Assembly: GCA_025464975.1 (NCBI GenBank)
Contig: JAODMT010000009.1
Coordinates: 310,001-374,000, forward strand
From: Microbacteriaceae bacterium
Lineage (GTDB): Bacteria; Actinomycetota; Actinomycetes; Actinomycetales; Microbacteriaceae
Direction: 5' to 3'
DNA length: 64,000 nucleotides
Part shown: piece after piece, positions 9,138 to 18,574 of the stretch
Layout of the letters: the number at the start of each line of letters is the position of its first letter
How positions within the stretch are numbered: the stretch's first letter is position 1
Notes under the pieces: generated by a model
Seen by the model: the letters and a program-made list of their open reading frames with translations, nothing else
The model's database searches: none
Told to the model about the DNA's origin: nothing
Program-made: the position numbers and the translations under genes

Positions 9138-12050
9138 TCAGTCGGCGAAGGCCTCCGGAGGCGGGCAGGCGCACACCAGATTGCGATCGCCGAAGGCATT
9201 GTCGATTCGCCGAACCGGCGGCCAGTACTTGTTACGGATGAGGCTGCGCACCGGGTAGACCGCCTGCTCTCGGGAGTAGGGATGAGTCCACTCCCCCTCG
9301 ATCACCGATTGGGCGGTGTGCGGGGCGTTGTGCAGCGGGTTATCGCCGAGCGTCCAGGTGCCGGCGGCGATCGCATCCGCCTCTCCCCTGATGGCGATCA
9401 TCGCGTCAATGAATCGGTCGATCTCGGCGAGGTCTTCGCTCTCGGTCGGTTCGACCATGAGCGTGCCCGCGACGGGGAACGACATCGTCGGGGCGTGGAA
9501 GCCGTAATCGATGAGCCGCTTGGCGACATCGTCGACCGTGACACCGGTCGATTCCGTAAGCGGGCGAAGGTCGAGGATGCACTCGTGGGCGACCAACCCG
9601 TTGTCGCCGGAATACAGCACCGGATAGTAGTCGCGCAGTCGGGCCGCGACATAGTTGGCCGCGAGAACGGCTGCCCCGGTGGCGCGCTTCAGCCCGTCGG
9701 CCCCCATCATGCGAACGTAGGCCCAGCTGATCGGCAGGATGCTTGGGCTGCCGAAGGGGGCCGCGCTCACGATGTTCTGGTGGGCCGGTTTGCCGGCAGC
9801 CGGCGTGAAGTCGCGCTGGGCAAACGGGTGACCGGGCAGGAATGCGGCGAGGTGCGCCTTGGCCGCGACCGGTCCGACACCGGGTCCGCCTCCGCCATGC
9901 GGTATGCAAAATGTCTTGTGCAGATTGAGGTGTGACACATCGCCACCGAAGTCGCCGAATCGGGCGAACCCGAGTAGCGCATTGAGGTTCGCTCCGTCGA
10001 CGTACACCTGACCACCCGCGTCATGGACGGCCTTGCAGATGGCGCCGACCTCGTGTTCGTAGACCCCATGAGTTGACGGATAGGTGATCATGAGCGCGGC
10101 GATCGTGTTCGCGTGCTCATCGATCTTCGCCCGAAGGTCGTCGAGATCGACGTTCCCGAGCTCATCGGTCGACACAACGACGACTCGCATTCCGGCCAGC
10201 ACCGCCGACGCGGCATTGGTGCCGTGTGCGCTCTGCGGGATGAGGCACACTGTCCGTTCGGCGTCTCCCCGCGACAGGTGGTAGCCGCGGATCGCGAGGA
10301 GTCCGGCGAGTTCGCCCTGGCTCCCCGCGTTCGGCTGGAGCGAAACCGAGTCGTAGCCCGTGACGTCGGCAAGCCAGGTCTGCAGCTGCTCGATCAGCTC
10401 TAGGTAGCCCGCCACGTCTGCCTCGGGGGCGAACGGGTGAAGGCCGGCGAACTCCGGCCAGGTTACGGACTCCATCTCGGTGGCAGCGTTGAGTTTCATC
10501 GTGCATGAGCCGAGCGGGATCATCCCGCGGTCGAGCGCGTAGTCGTAGTCGGCGAGATGCTTGAGATAGCGCATCATCGACGTCTCCGACCGGTGCGTGT
10601 TGAACACCGGATGGGTGAGGAAGTCGCTCGAGCGCTCGAGCTCAATCGGAATCCAGTCGATATCGTGAGACACCGAGCCGTCCGTCAGCTCTTCGCCGAG
10701 GATCGCCGCGATCGCGCGCACGTCGTCAAGCGTTGTCGTCTCATCGACCGAGAGCTGGACCCGCTCGTCGTCTACGAGGTGGATGAGATATCCGGCGGTG
10801 TGCGCGTGCCGCACCAACCGCGCCGCGTCCGACTTGGTTCGCAGCGTGATGGTGTCGAAGAAGTTGGCCGTCTCGAGCGTGTGTCCCGCCTCCGAAGCGG
10901 CGCGAGCGAGCACCCGAGTGAGTCGAGTCACCCGGGTCGCGATCTGCTTGAGTCCCTGCGGGCCGTGGTAGACGGCATACATACTGGCCATGACGGCCAG
11001 CAACACCTGCGCGGTGCAGATGTTGGATGTCGCCTTGTCGCGGCGGATGTGCTGTTCCCGAACCTGTAGCGACAGGCGGTACGCCGGATGACCGGCCGCG
11101 TCCTGTGAAACGCCGACCAGCCGCCCGGGCAGCTGGCGTTCCAGTCCGGAGCGAACGGCCATGTATCCGGCGTGCGGGCCCCCGAAGCCCATCGGGACTC
11201 CGAACCGCTGACTCGATCCGACCGCGACGTCCGCCCCGAGTTCCCCGGGCGAGGTGATGAGGGTCAGGGCAAGCAGGTCCGCCGCGACCACGGCGAGGGC
11301 GCCCATCGAGTGCGCGGCGGCGATCACGTCTCGTGGATCCCAAATGCGGCCGGAGGCGCTCGGGTATTGCACGAAGATCCCGAAGGCCGCGGGAAGCTCC
11401 TGGGGGTCGATTGCGGCGAGGTCGAGCTCGATCAGCCCAATTCCGACGGCCGCGGCCCGATTGGCCAGCAGAGCCTTGGTCTGCGGGAAGGCGTCGGAGT
11501 CGACGATGAAGGCACGCGGTTCCGCTTTAGAGGCGCGACGGGCGAGCATCATCCCCTCCACCACCGCCGTGCCCTCGTCGAGCATCGACGCGTTGGCCGT
11601 CGTGAGACCGGTCAAGTCGGTGATCATGGTCTGGAAGTTGATCAGGGCCTCGAGGCGGCCCTGGGAGATCTCCGGCTGATACGGGGTGTACGCGGTATAC
11701 CAGCTCGGGTTTTCGAGGACGTTCCGCTTGATCACGGCCGGGGTGATCGTGTCGTAATAGCCGAGGCCGATCATCGACCGGTTCACGGTGTTCCTGCGAG
11801 CGAGCCTCCGCAGCTCGGCAAGAGCCTCACGCTCTGTCGCGGCCGCGGGAAGAGACGACTCCGCCGCGGCCCGGAAGCCGTCGACGTGGATGGATGCCGG
11901 CACGGCGGCGCCCACCAGGGCATCAACCGACCGATAGCCGATGACGTCAAGCATTTTCGCTTGCGCGTCGGCGTCGGTTCCGATGTGACGTTCGGCGAAG
12001 CCGCTCTCCTCGAGCAGTTCGTCCGTTGTGATCCCGGTCACGATGGCCAT
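9138..12050 (-). CDS. gcvP: Glycine dehydrogenase (decarboxylating), P-protein
   Basis: PLP enzyme of 970 residues that decarboxylates glycine and passes the aminomethyl group to the lipoyl arm of GcvH. It is the single-chain form: an N-terminal half resembling GcvPA ([28 protein letters not shown]) and a C-terminal half resembling GcvPB. The PLP lysine lies in [18 protein letters not shown], followed by the conserved glycine-rich loop. Length matches the family (about 950-970). Its ATG shares one base with the GcvH stop, so translation is coupled. It is the last gene of the gcvT-gcvH-gcvP operon under the glycine riboswitch. Confidence 0.98.
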   Translation of the reverse strand: MAIVTGITTDELLEESGFAERHIGTDADAQAKMLDVIGYRSVDALVGAAVPASIHVDGFRAAAESSLPAAATEREALAELRRLARRNTVNRSMIGLGYYDTITPAVIKRNVLENPSWYTAYTPYQPEISQGRLEALINFQTMITDLTGLTTANASMLDEGTAVVEGMMLARRASKAEPRAFIVDSDAFPQTKALLANRAAAVGIGLIELDLAAIDPQELPAAFGIFVQYPSASGRIWDPRDVIAAAHSMGALAVVAADLLALTLITSPGELGADVAVGSSQRFGVPMGFGGPHAGYMAVRSGLERQLPGRLVGVSQDAAGHPAYRLSLQVREQHIRRDKATSNICTAQVLLAVMASMYAVYHGPQGLKQIATRVTRLTRVLARAASEAGHTLETANFFDTITLRTKSDAARLVRHAHTAGYLIHLVDDERVQLSVDETTTLDDVRAIAAILGEELTDGSVSHDIDWIPIELERSSDFLTHPVFNTHRSETSMMRYLKHLADYDYALDRGMIPLGSCTMKLNAATEMESVTWPEFAGLHPFAPEADVAGYLELIEQLQTWLADVTGYDSVSLQPNAGSQGELAGLLAIRGYHLSRGDAERTVCLIPQSAHGTNAASAVLAGMRVVVVSTDELGNVDLDDLRAKIDEHANTIAALMITYPSTHGVYEHEVGAICKAVHDAGGQVYVDGANLNALLGFARFGDFGGDVSHLNLHKTFCIPHGGGGPGVGPVAAKAHLAAFLPGHPFAQRDFTPAAGKPAHQNIVSAAPFGSPSILPISWAYVRMMGADGLKRATGAAVLAANYVAARLRDYYPVLYSGDNGLVAHECILDLRPLTESTGVTVDDVAKRLIDYGFHAPTMSFPVAGTLMVEPTESEDLAEIDRFIDAMIAIRGEADAIAAGTWTLGDNPLHNAPHTAQSVIEGEWTHPYSREQAVYPVRSLIRNKYWPPVRRIDNAFGDRNLVCACPPPEAFAD

Positions 12051-12421
12051 TACTCCCCCACCAGCGCCGTGTACTCGTCGAAGCTGAGCAGCGGCGGCAG
12101 CTCGGTGAAACTCACCTTGATCAGCCAGCCCTCGCCGAACGGGTCGCTGTTGACCAACTCGGGACTGTCGACCACTGCGTCGTTGACCTCGGTGACAGTG
12201 CCATCGACCGGTGCGAACAGTTCACCGACCGACTTGGTCGATTCGATCTCGCCGACCACTTTCCCGCTCGCGACCGTCGCGCCGACGGACGGCAGATCCA
12301 CGAAGACGACGTCGCCGAGCTTTTCGGCCGCGTATGCGGTGATGCCCACAGTGGCGGTGTCCCCGTCCACGAGAAGCCACTCGTGCTCGGCGGTATAGCG
12401 GAGTGCAGTCTGATCAGTCAT
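12050..12421 (-). CDS. gcvH: Glycine cleavage system H protein
   Basis: Lipoyl carrier of 123 residues that shuttles the aminomethyl group between GcvP, GcvT and the dihydrolipoamide dehydrogenase. The lipoylated lysine is K63 in ESTKSV, after the typical [11 protein letters not shown] stretch. Length and motif positions are normal. Its ATG forms TAATG with the gcvT stop and its own stop overlaps gcvP, giving tight coupling. No lipoate ligase or L-protein gene is nearby, so those must be elsewhere. Confidence 0.98.
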   Translation of the reverse strand: MTDQTALRYTAEHEWLLVDGDTATVGITAYAAEKLGDVVFVDLPSVGATVASGKVVGEIESTKSVGELFAPVDGTVTEVNDAVVDSPELVNSDPFGEGWLIKVSFTELPPLLSFDEYTALVGE

Positions 12422-13551
12422 TACTTGGCTTCTCTCTTGTAAAAGGGCAGTGCTACTACGGATGCCGGGATGCTGGTGCCGCGCACATCCAGGAACAATT
12501 CGGTGCCGGGCTCCGCCGCGGTCGGGTCGACATAGGCCATCGCCACGGGGTAGCCAAGCGTCGGGCTCAGCGCGCCGCTCGTGATGACGCCGACCTCCGC
12601 GCCATCCAGATCACGCACCGGATAGTCGGCGCGACCGGCGCGCTTGCCGTCGGCACGCAGACCGACAAGCACCCGAGAGCCTTCGGGCGGTCCGGCCTCG
12701 ACGGCGGCGCGGCCGACAAAGTCGCCCTCCTTCTTCAGGTTGACCACTCGATTCAGTCCCGCCTGCACGGGGAAGGTTCCGAGGTTCAGCTCATGCCCGT
12801 ACAGCGGCATGCCCGCCTCGAGCCGCAGGGTGTCCCGGCTCGCCAGGCCGGCCGGAACGAGACCGAGGTCAGCACCGGCCGCCATGAGTTCGTCCCACAG
12901 TGTCGCGGCGTCGCCGACGGGAACGTAGAGTTCGAACCCGTCCTCGCCGGTGTAGCCGGTGCGGCCGACCATGGCCTGCGACCCGTTGTAGCTGCCCAGG
13001 GTGCTCCAGTAGTACTTGAGGTCACGCGGCGCGATCGGGAGGTCCCACCCGCCAAGTCGATCCATGATCGCGACCGCGTTCGGTCCCTGGACCGCGATCA
13101 GGGCAATCTGATCGCTCCCGTCGACGACGACGGCGTCGAAGCCGGCGGCCCGAGCGGCGAGCGCCTCGGCCGCGGGGAATCGGTTCGACGCATTGGCGAC
13201 CACCGTGAACCTGGATTCGCCGGTGCGATACACCACGACGTCATCGATGATGCCTCCGTCGGGGGAAAGCAGCAACGAATACTTCGCCTGTCCAATGGCG
13301 ATGGCCGAAATCTTGCCGGCAAGCGCGTAATCCAGGGCAGCCCCGGCCGCGTCGCCGGTGACGAAGATTTCCGCCATGTGCGACAGGTCGAACAGACCAG
13401 CCGTCGTCCGGATCGCGTGATGCTCCGCGAGGTCGCTCGAGTAGCGCACAGGCATCTGCCAACCGGCGAAGTCGGTGAAGCTCGCTCCGGCATCCAGATG
13501 TTTCTGATGCAGGGGCGACAATCGTTCGGGTTGTACGGTGCGATCAGTCAA
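12421..13551 (-). CDS. gcvT: Glycine cleavage system aminomethyltransferase, T protein
   Basis: 376 residues. Transfers the methylene group from the GcvH lipoyl arm to tetrahydrofolate and releases ammonia. It shows the family starting block ([20 protein letters not shown]), the FDLSHMAEI motif, [13 protein letters not shown] and the C-terminal beta-barrel. The start is a TTG (13549-13551) about five nt after GGAG; the residues that follow fit the family, so I keep this rare start. It is the first gene after the tandem glycine riboswitch. Confidence 0.97.
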   Translation of the reverse strand: MTDRTVQPERLSPLHQKHLDAGASFTDFAGWQMPVRYSSDLAEHHAIRTTAGLFDLSHMAEIFVTGDAAGAALDYALAGKISAIAIGQAKYSLLLSPDGGIIDDVVVYRTGESRFTVVANASNRFPAAEALAARAAGFDAVVVDGSDQIALIAVQGPNAVAIMDRLGGWDLPIAPRDLKYYWSTLGSYNGSQAMVGRTGYTGEDGFELYVPVGDAATLWDELMAAGADLGLVPAGLASRDTLRLEAGMPLYGHELNLGTFPVQAGLNRVVNLKKEGDFVGRAAVEAGPPEGSRVLVGLRADGKRAGRADYPVRDLDGAEVGVITSGALSPTLGYPVAMAYVDPTAAEPGTELFLDVRGTSIPASVVALPFYKREAK

Positions 13552-13580
13552 GAGTTCTCCAGGCGCGAAACGTGAGCTGC

Positions 13581-13793
13581 GGGAACTCCCCCTCTGTCAT
13601 AGGCCTGAGAGCTTCGCCGACCGGGGTCAGCTTTCACCGTGGGCGGAGTCCGACGCTGCGCGTCGACTCACTTTTCAGAGTGGCCTGTTCGATGCGGTAC
13701 ACGTACCTGAGAGATTGGCGGGGAGGCTTGCTCCTTCGGTGTTCACGCTCGACAGCGACGTTGTCGCTGCTAAGTGAACTCTCCCGCATCGCG
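13581..13793 (-). promoter_or_regulatory. Tandem glycine riboswitch
   Basis: The minus-strand leader of gcvT holds two consecutive glycine aptamers. Aptamer 1 opens with GCGGGAGAG (about 13779-13788), has GGAGCAAGCC in the middle, and its conserved CTCTCAGG lies at 13706-13713. Aptamer 2 has a GGTGAAAGCTGACC segment, a second CTCTCAGG at 13604-13611 and closes with GACAGAGGGGGAGTTC near 13584-13599. This is the standard glycine riboswitch, which in characterised cases turns the operon on when glycine is abundant. It ends about 30 nt before the gcvT start, so control could be at translation initiation or by transcription. Confidence 0.93.
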
Positions 13794-13805
13794 TTGATCG
13801 GCCGG

Positions 13806-13833
13806 ATGTTATGTTGTGCGGCTAGCCTACCAA
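13806..13833 (-). promoter_or_regulatory. Candidate promoter for the gcvTHP riboswitch transcript
   Basis: On the minus strand TTGGTA (13828-13833) and TAACAT (13806-13811) are separated by 16 nt. Transcription would start just before the first riboswitch aptamer. The -35 box overlaps the last codons of the upstream LacI gene. Confidence 0.5.
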
Positions 13834-14858
13834 GTCGCGTCCCGTTTAGAAGCCGGTGGCGGAGCCGTACTGGATCGGACGATCAGCTCGAACGGAGCGG
13901 AGGGGAAGCTGTCGGCGTGCTCTCGACCGTCCAGTTCGGCGAGCAACACCCGCGTGGCATCCGCGCCCTGCTGGTACGGGTTTTGGGAGACAGTGGTCAG
14001 CCGCATTGCCGCTCCGTACTGGTGACCGTCGATGCCGATGACCGACAAGTCGTTCGGCACTCGCAACCCGGCCTCGACAATTGCCGTGATGGCGCCGAAT
14101 GCCATCTCGTCGGACGCGGCGAAGACGGCGGTTGGGCGATGCCCCGCCGTCTCGAGCAGCCCGCGCATCGCGCGTTGACCGCCCTCGAAGGAGAATGCGC
14201 CGTTTACCGTCCACTCCTCACGAGCCGATATTCCCGCGGCGTTGAGAGCCTCGACGTAACCGTTGTGTCGTTCGAGCGGCACCGCGATGTTCAATCCAAG
14301 CTCGTCTTCGCCGCCGATGTGGGCAATCTCGGTGTGACCGAGGCCGAGGAGGTGATTGGTCGCGGCGGCTCCGGCCGCGCGATCGTCGATGCCCATGTGG
14401 CGCACACCGGGACCCGGTCCCCCGACAACGATGGTCGGAAATTCGGCCAGCTGCAACTGCTCCGACTCATCCGGGTTGAACACGAGACAGAGCACGACGA
14501 GCGCATCAATCCGCCGCCGCAGGATGGAACGGTGGAACACCCGTTCCCTGTCGCCAGCCGGGCCGCCGAGGCTGTACAGGATGAGGTCATACCCGGCCTG
14601 GCGCAGTTCGGCGTCGATGCCCTCGAGCACGTTCACGTAGAACCAGCGGTTGATCACCGGCACGAGTACGCCGAGCGCCCTGCTCCGGCCCGTGGCCAGC
14701 CCGCTCGCCGCCGACGAGGGGATATAGCCCAGCCGGTCGGCGGCTCGCCGCACCGCGCTCGTCGTCTCGGCCTTCACGTTCGGGAGTCCGCGAAGCGCTC
14801 GGGATACCGTTGCGGTCGACAGCCCGGTCTCTCGGGCGATTTCCTGGATACCGGTCAC
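13827..14858 (-). CDS. LacI family transcriptional regulator of the alpha-glucoside locus
   Basis: 343-residue repressor. The N-terminal helix-turn-helix IQEIARETGLSTATVSRALRGLPNV is followed by the hinge helix (SSAASGLATGRS) and a periplasmic-binding-protein-like sugar domain. The GTG start (14856-14858) lies 6 nt after a TAGCTT -10 box, so the mRNA is probably leaderless and the gene has its own promoter inside the leftward gene row. It is the best candidate to bind the palindrome at 18500-18513 between the transporter and glucosidase promoters. The inducer is inferred to be an alpha-glucoside. Confidence 0.92.
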   Translation of the reverse strand: MTGIQEIARETGLSTATVSRALRGLPNVKAETTSAVRRAADRLGYIPSSAASGLATGRSRALGVLVPVINRWFYVNVLEGIDAELRQAGYDLILYSLGGPAGDRERVFHRSILRRRIDALVVLCLVFNPDESEQLQLAEFPTIVVGGPGPGVRHMGIDDRAAGAAATNHLLGLGHTEIAHIGGEDELGLNIAVPLERHNGYVEALNAAGISAREEWTVNGAFSFEGGQRAMRGLLETAGHRPTAVFAASDEMAFGAITAIVEAGLRVPNDLSVIGIDGHQYGAAMRLTTVSQNPYQQGADATRVLLAELDGREHADSFPSAPFELIVRSSTAPPPASKRDATW

Positions 14859-14864
14859 GATTCC

Positions 14865-14870
14865 AAGCTA
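14865..14870 (-). promoter_or_regulatory. Leaderless -10 box of the LacI regulator gene
   Basis: TAGCTT on the minus strand, separated by six bases (GGAATC) from the GTG start. There is no ribosome binding site. Confidence 0.55.
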
Positions 14871-14874
14871 TCCG

Positions 14875-15117
14875 TCAGGTGCCGTCGCGAGATGCGCCGG
14901 CCGATTCGCTGGCAGTTCGGAGGATCCGCGTGCGCCGCCTCCACAGCAGAGCGAGCACTCCGACGAGCGCGAGCAGCACGAGCGCCCATGTGAGCGCCGG
15001 TTGCCCGGTGAGCTCGCACACCACGGTGATGATGAAGAACATGATGGCGAAGAAGCCGGTGAACCCGATCAACAGGTCGACCTGGTGCGTCGGGGTCACC
15101 GGTCTTCTCATCGCCAT
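14875..15117 (-). CDS. Small two-helix membrane protein in the sugar transporter operon
   Basis: 80 residues with two hydrophobic helices (about 14-35 and 41-60) and a basic, polar C-terminal tail (RRRTRILRTASESAG). I do not recognise a family with a known role. The start is the ATG at 15115-15117, with AAGGG about 8 nt upstream; a longer frame would overlap the permease stop. Seven bases separate it from the permease, so it is co-transcribed and may accompany the transporter. It could equally be a housekeeping membrane protein caught in the operon. Confidence 0.6.
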   Translation of the reverse strand: MAMRRPVTPTHQVDLLIGFTGFFAIMFFIITVVCELTGQPALTWALVLLALVGVLALLWRRRTRILRTASESAGASRDGT

Positions 15118-15121
15118 GGCG

Positions 15122-16027
15122 CTAGCCCTTAACTCCGCCGGCCGTGAGACCGGCAACGATCTTCCGCTGGAAGATCAGCACGAGGATGACGAGCGGAACG
15201 GTCACGATTGTGCCCGCCGCCATCACAGCCGTGTACGGCTCAACGTGCGGTTGGCTCCCCGCGAAACCGGCGATAGCAACCGTCACCGGTTGTGTCGCGT
15301 CGCTCGACAGCTGGCTCGAAATCAGGTACTCGTTCCAGGATGCGATGAACGCCAGAATCGCGGTCGTGAACACCGCGGGAGCGGCGAGCGGCAGGATGAC
15401 CCGGCGGAAGGCCTGGACCCTGGTGCACCCGTCGATTCGAGCGGCCTCCTCAAGGTCCCACGGCATCTCCCGAAGAAACGCGGTGAGCGTGTACACCGTG
15501 AGTGGCAACACGAAGGAGATGCTCGGAATGATGAGTGCCTGATAGGTACCCATCCAGCCGATGTTGGTGAACAACTGGAACAGCGGAGTGATGAGCGCCA
15601 CGCCGGGGAACATCGAGGCCGCCAGGATCATGCCGGCGATGATGCTCTTGCCCTTGAACTCCAGCCTCGCGAGAGCGTAGGCCGCGGAGGTCCCGAACAC
15701 CAGCGCCACCACGGTCACCGTCCCGCCGATGAACACGCTGTTCAGCATCGCCTGACCGAGATGGTTGCCGAGATTGGTGGAGAAAGCGGTCCGGAAGTTG
15801 TCAAGCGTGACGTGAGTCGGCCATGGGCTCGTGTCGTAGGTGAACCCCACTTGCCGGAAGGCCGTGACGATCATCCAGTAGAACGGCGCGAGACACCAGA
15901 GGACGATGATGACGGCGCTGACTACCGTTCGGATCATCGGGGCGTTGGTCTTCCTGACCCTGACCTTGGCGTCTGCCTTGGCTCGGTCTCGCGCAATCGC
16001 GCTAGACCGTTCGGCTGCAATGGTCAT
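15122..16027 (-). CDS. Carbohydrate ABC transporter permease, MalG type
   Basis: 301-residue permease with six membrane helices. The EAA loop appears as EAARIDGCTRVQAFRRVILPLA. The N-terminus carries about 27 polar residues before the first helix, as in CUT1 permeases. Its ATG overlaps the MalF-type stop by four bases (ATGA), so the two are translated together. It imports an oligosaccharide or glycoside with the receptor at 17155-18426. No ATPase gene is in the cluster. Confidence 0.93.
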   Translation of the reverse strand: MTIAAERSSAIARDRAKADAKVRVRKTNAPMIRTVVSAVIIVLWCLAPFYWMIVTAFRQVGFTYDTSPWPTHVTLDNFRTAFSTNLGNHLGQAMLNSVFIGGTVTVVALVFGTSAAYALARLEFKGKSIIAGMILAASMFPGVALITPLFQLFTNIGWMGTYQALIIPSISFVLPLTVYTLTAFLREMPWDLEEAARIDGCTRVQAFRRVILPLAAPAVFTTAILAFIASWNEYLISSQLSSDATQPVTVAIAGFAGSQPHVEPYTAVMAAGTIVTVPLVILVLIFQRKIVAGLTAGGVKG

Positions 16028-17061
16028 TTCAGTTCGCCCTTCTGCTGGCTGGCCTGCGTCTGCACGACGTTCGCACCGAGGAATCGAACGAAGATGAAGG
16101 CGACGATGAAGATGATCAGGAAGGTGATGGTGGACAGAGCCGACGCGCTGTTGAACCCTTGCCTGATCTGGTCAACGACGAGGATCGAGAGCGTCGTTGT
16201 CGCGTTGCCGCTCCCGCCGCCACCTTGCGTGAGTATCGCGGGCAGGTCGTAGATGCGCAGCGCGTCCAATACGCGGAACAGAACCGCGACGAGGAGCGCC
16301 GGTTTGACCAGCGGAAGGGTCAGTCGGAAGAACTGCTGAACCGTGGAAGCGCCATCCATCCTTCCGGCTTCATATATCTCCTGGGAAATCAGCTGAAGTC
16401 CCGCGAGAATGAGCAGCGCCATGAACGGGGTTGTTTTCCAGGTGTCCGCGATGATGATGGCGAACTTGGATGCCCACTCGTCACTCGTCCAAAGAATCTT
16501 CGTGCCAAGCAGGCTATTGAGGATGCCATTGAACGCGAAGATGAAGAACCACAGCTTGGCGGTGACCGCGGTCGGAATCGCCCATGGCACGAGGATCGCC
16601 GCTCGCACGAGCCCCCGCCCCCGGAAGCTGCGGTTCATGATGATCGCCATCCAGAAACCGAGGATCGTCTCGAACACCACAGTGAACGCGGTGAAGAAGA
16701 ACGTCGTGCCGAAGGCGTTCCAGAACTGGGCGCCGAGATTCCCGGGCGGACATGCGGCCGCGACCCCGGTGGCGGAGACACACTGCTGGAGGAGCCAATG
16801 GGCGTAGTTCGAGAATCCGGCAAAACCGCCGGCGACGAAAAGTCCGGTCGCCTTGTCGAGCCCGGCATCCTTTTGAAAGGACATGATGATTGCGCTGACC
16901 ACGGGGTAGCCGATGACGATGCCGAGCACCACGATGGCGGGCGTGATCAGATAGGTGGCCCACCGTCCGTGGGCCTCGTTGAGCCCCCCGCGCTTACGCC
17001 CACCGGACCTGACCGGATTGGACGTCGGTAGCTTCGGGGCTGCTTCTGTAACCGCGGACAC
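16024..17061 (-). CDS. Carbohydrate ABC transporter permease, MalF type
   Basis: 345-residue CUT1 permease. A polar N-terminus of about 32 residues is followed by the first helix (about 33-57), then a long extracytoplasmic loop with three cysteines (QQCVSATGVAAACPPG and following). The EAA-type loop EIYEAGRMDGASTVQQFFRL lies in the C-terminal half. The start is GTG at 17059-17061, five nt after AGGAGG. It pairs with the MalG-type protein and the lipoprotein receptor. The sugar is inferred from the adjacent GH13 enzyme. Confidence 0.93.
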   Translation of the reverse strand: MSAVTEAAPKLPTSNPVRSGGRKRGGLNEAHGRWATYLITPAIVVLGIVIGYPVVSAIIMSFQKDAGLDKATGLFVAGGFAGFSNYAHWLLQQCVSATGVAAACPPGNLGAQFWNAFGTTFFFTAFTVVFETILGFWMAIIMNRSFRGRGLVRAAILVPWAIPTAVTAKLWFFIFAFNGILNSLLGTKILWTSDEWASKFAIIIADTWKTTPFMALLILAGLQLISQEIYEAGRMDGASTVQQFFRLTLPLVKPALLVAVLFRVLDALRIYDLPAILTQGGGGSGNATTTLSILVVDQIRQGFNSASALSTITFLIIFIVAFIFVRFLGANVVQTQASQQKGELK

Positions 17062-17107
17062 TGGGCCTCCTTGCCTGGTGTTCTCAACTATCTATTCGTG
17101 TTGCACC

Positions 17108-17140
17108 GCGGCGGGGCGCTCTGGGCGAACGCCCCACCGC
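17108..17140 (-). terminator. Intra-operon hairpin after the sugar receptor gene
   Basis: Stem of 11 pairs including one G-U (17108-17118 with 17130-17140), loop 11 nt, no U-tract. It lies between receptor and permease genes, the same position as the hairpin in the peptide transporter operon, and probably sets a higher receptor mRNA level. Confidence 0.55.
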
Positions 17141-17154
17141 GGGCCGACGGAGGG

Positions 17155-18426
17155 TTAGGAACCCGCCGACTTGATTGCCGCCTCCATGTCCTTGAGCGCC
17201 TGATCGACACTCTTGTCACCCTTGAGCGCCGAGTAGGTGTTGTCCTGGATCGCCTTGGTTACGGCGGGGTAGAACGGTGTCACCGGCCGCGGCACCGCGT
17301 TGTCGATCGACTCTTTCAGCGTCGGGATGTACGGAAGCTTCGTGATGAGCTCCTGGTCGTCATACAGGCTCATGCGAACCGGCGCGAGCGATCCCTGCGT
17401 GGCGAAGAACTTCTGGTTCTCGGCGGTCAGAAGGAAGTTGAGGAAGTCCTTGGCTGTCGCCTTGTGATCGGAGTAGACACTGACTGCCGCGTTGTGGCCA
17501 CCGAGTGTGGATGCGCCGACCCCATCGAGTCCCGGAAGCGGAGCGACGGCGAAGGTATCCTTGACCACCGAACTTCCGTCGGTCTTTGCCAGGTTGTAGA
17601 CATACGGCCAGTTGCGCAGGAACATGAGCTTGCCCGACTCGAACGCGATGCGGCCCTGTTCCTCCTGATAGGTGATGGCCTCGGCGGGAATGTTGCCGTC
17701 CTTGAAAGCCGCCGCGAGAAGGTCAAGTCCATTCTTTGCCTTGTCGGTGGTGAGCGTCGGTGTCGTGCCGTCAGAGCCGAGCACCGATCCTCCTGCACCG
17801 TTGATCGCCTCAGAGGCATTCACGGTGAGACCCTCGTACTTCGCAAACTGTCCCGCGTAGCATCCGATGTTGTTCGCCTTGGCAATGCTGCACATCGACA
17901 TCATCTCGTCCCACGTCTTCGGGGGCGTCTTGACGAGATCGGTGCGGTAGTAGAGCATGCCACCGTCGGACGTCTGCGGTGCGGCGTACAACGTGTTGTT
18001 GTAGGTTGCCGCCTTCACAGCCGACGGGAATAGACCCGAGGTGTCAATCTTCATCTTGCCGGTCAGTGGGGTCAGCCAGCCCTTCGCAGCGAATTCCGCG
18101 GTCCAGACGACGTCCACGTCGACGACGTCATAACCGGCATCCTTCGCCTGGAAGTGCTGCACGAGGTCATCGTGCTGCTGATCAGCCTGGTCGGACTGCT
18201 CCTTGAATGTGACCTTTTCCTTTGGATGCGCCGCATTCCATTTGTCGATGAGCGGTCGAACGACGTTGCTGTTGTCCTTGCCCTGTACGTACGTTATGGG
18301 ACCGCGACTGGTCAGATTTGCTGTGGCATCATTTCCGCCGCCAGCCGTTCCTCCCCCAGAACAACCGGCTAGAGCCAGTCCGAAGACCGCGACCCCGGCC
18401 ACGGCCGCTAGTCGTGACTTATTCAT
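17155..18426 (-). CDS. Sugar ABC transporter substrate-binding lipoprotein (family 1)
   Basis: 423-residue extracellular receptor. Lipobox LALAGC near residues 17-22, then a Gly/Asn-rich linker. The mature part has the SBP family 1 layout: FKEQSDQADQQHDDLVQHFQ, VVDVDVVWTAEFAAKGWLTPL, and FESGKLMFLRNWPYVYN, which resemble trehalose/maltose receptors (ThuE/AglE type). A strong GAGGAGA lies before the ATG. It is the first gene of the leftward operon, with a promoter at 18476-18504 that shares an operator with the glucosidase. Confidence 0.92.
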   Translation of the reverse strand: MNKSRLAAVAGVAVFGLALAGCSGGGTAGGGNDATANLTSRGPITYVQGKDNSNVVRPLIDKWNAAHPKEKVTFKEQSDQADQQHDDLVQHFQAKDAGYDVVDVDVVWTAEFAAKGWLTPLTGKMKIDTSGLFPSAVKAATYNNTLYAAPQTSDGGMLYYRTDLVKTPPKTWDEMMSMCSIAKANNIGCYAGQFAKYEGLTVNASEAINGAGGSVLGSDGTTPTLTTDKAKNGLDLLAAAFKDGNIPAEAITYQEEQGRIAFESGKLMFLRNWPYVYNLAKTDGSSVVKDTFAVAPLPGLDGVGASTLGGHNAAVSVYSDHKATAKDFLNFLLTAENQKFFATQGSLAPVRMSLYDDQELITKLPYIPTLKESIDNAVPRPVTPFYPAVTKAIQDNTYSALKGDKSVDQALKDMEAAIKSAGS

Positions 18427-18475
18427 GTTTTCTCCTCACTGAGAATTACAAGAGCATTGATCTTGATGCCCGCCC

Positions 18476-18504
18476 AATGTAACCCCAAGGCGGGACCAAT
18501 GCAA
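18476..18504 (-). promoter_or_regulatory. Promoter of the sugar transporter operon
   Basis: On the minus strand TTGCAT (18499-18504) and TACATT (18476-18481) are separated by exactly 17 nt. The -35 box lies within the palindrome at 18500-18513. Confidence 0.65.
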
Positions 18505-18513
18505 TCGGTTGCA
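18500..18513. promoter_or_regulatory. LacI-type operator shared by two divergent promoters
   Basis: TGCAATCGGTTGCA: TGCAA and TTGCA arms around a TCGG centre, matching the GCAAnCGnTTGC pattern of sugar-responsive LacI regulators. It covers the -35 boxes of both the receptor operon (minus strand) and the GH13 gene (plus strand), so one bound dimer could block both. Confidence 0.7.
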
Positions 18514-18538
18514 CGGACCGCAGCAGTAGCGTTATAAA
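18509..18538 (+). promoter_or_regulatory. Promoter of the GH13 glucosidase gene
   Basis: TTGCAC (18509-18514) and TATAAA (18533-18538) with an 18-nt spacer. The -35 box overlaps the operator. A leader of about 30 nt precedes the ATG. Confidence 0.65.
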
Positions 18539-18574
18539 CGGTGTGTCAGGCTATCGCTGAGGAGCACTCGACTG

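Noticed and set aside
13572-14993. 473-codon plus-strand open frame over the glycine riboswitch and the LacI gene
   Set aside because: It is antisense to a clear LacI regulator and a riboswitch, has no family resemblance, and results from high GC content.
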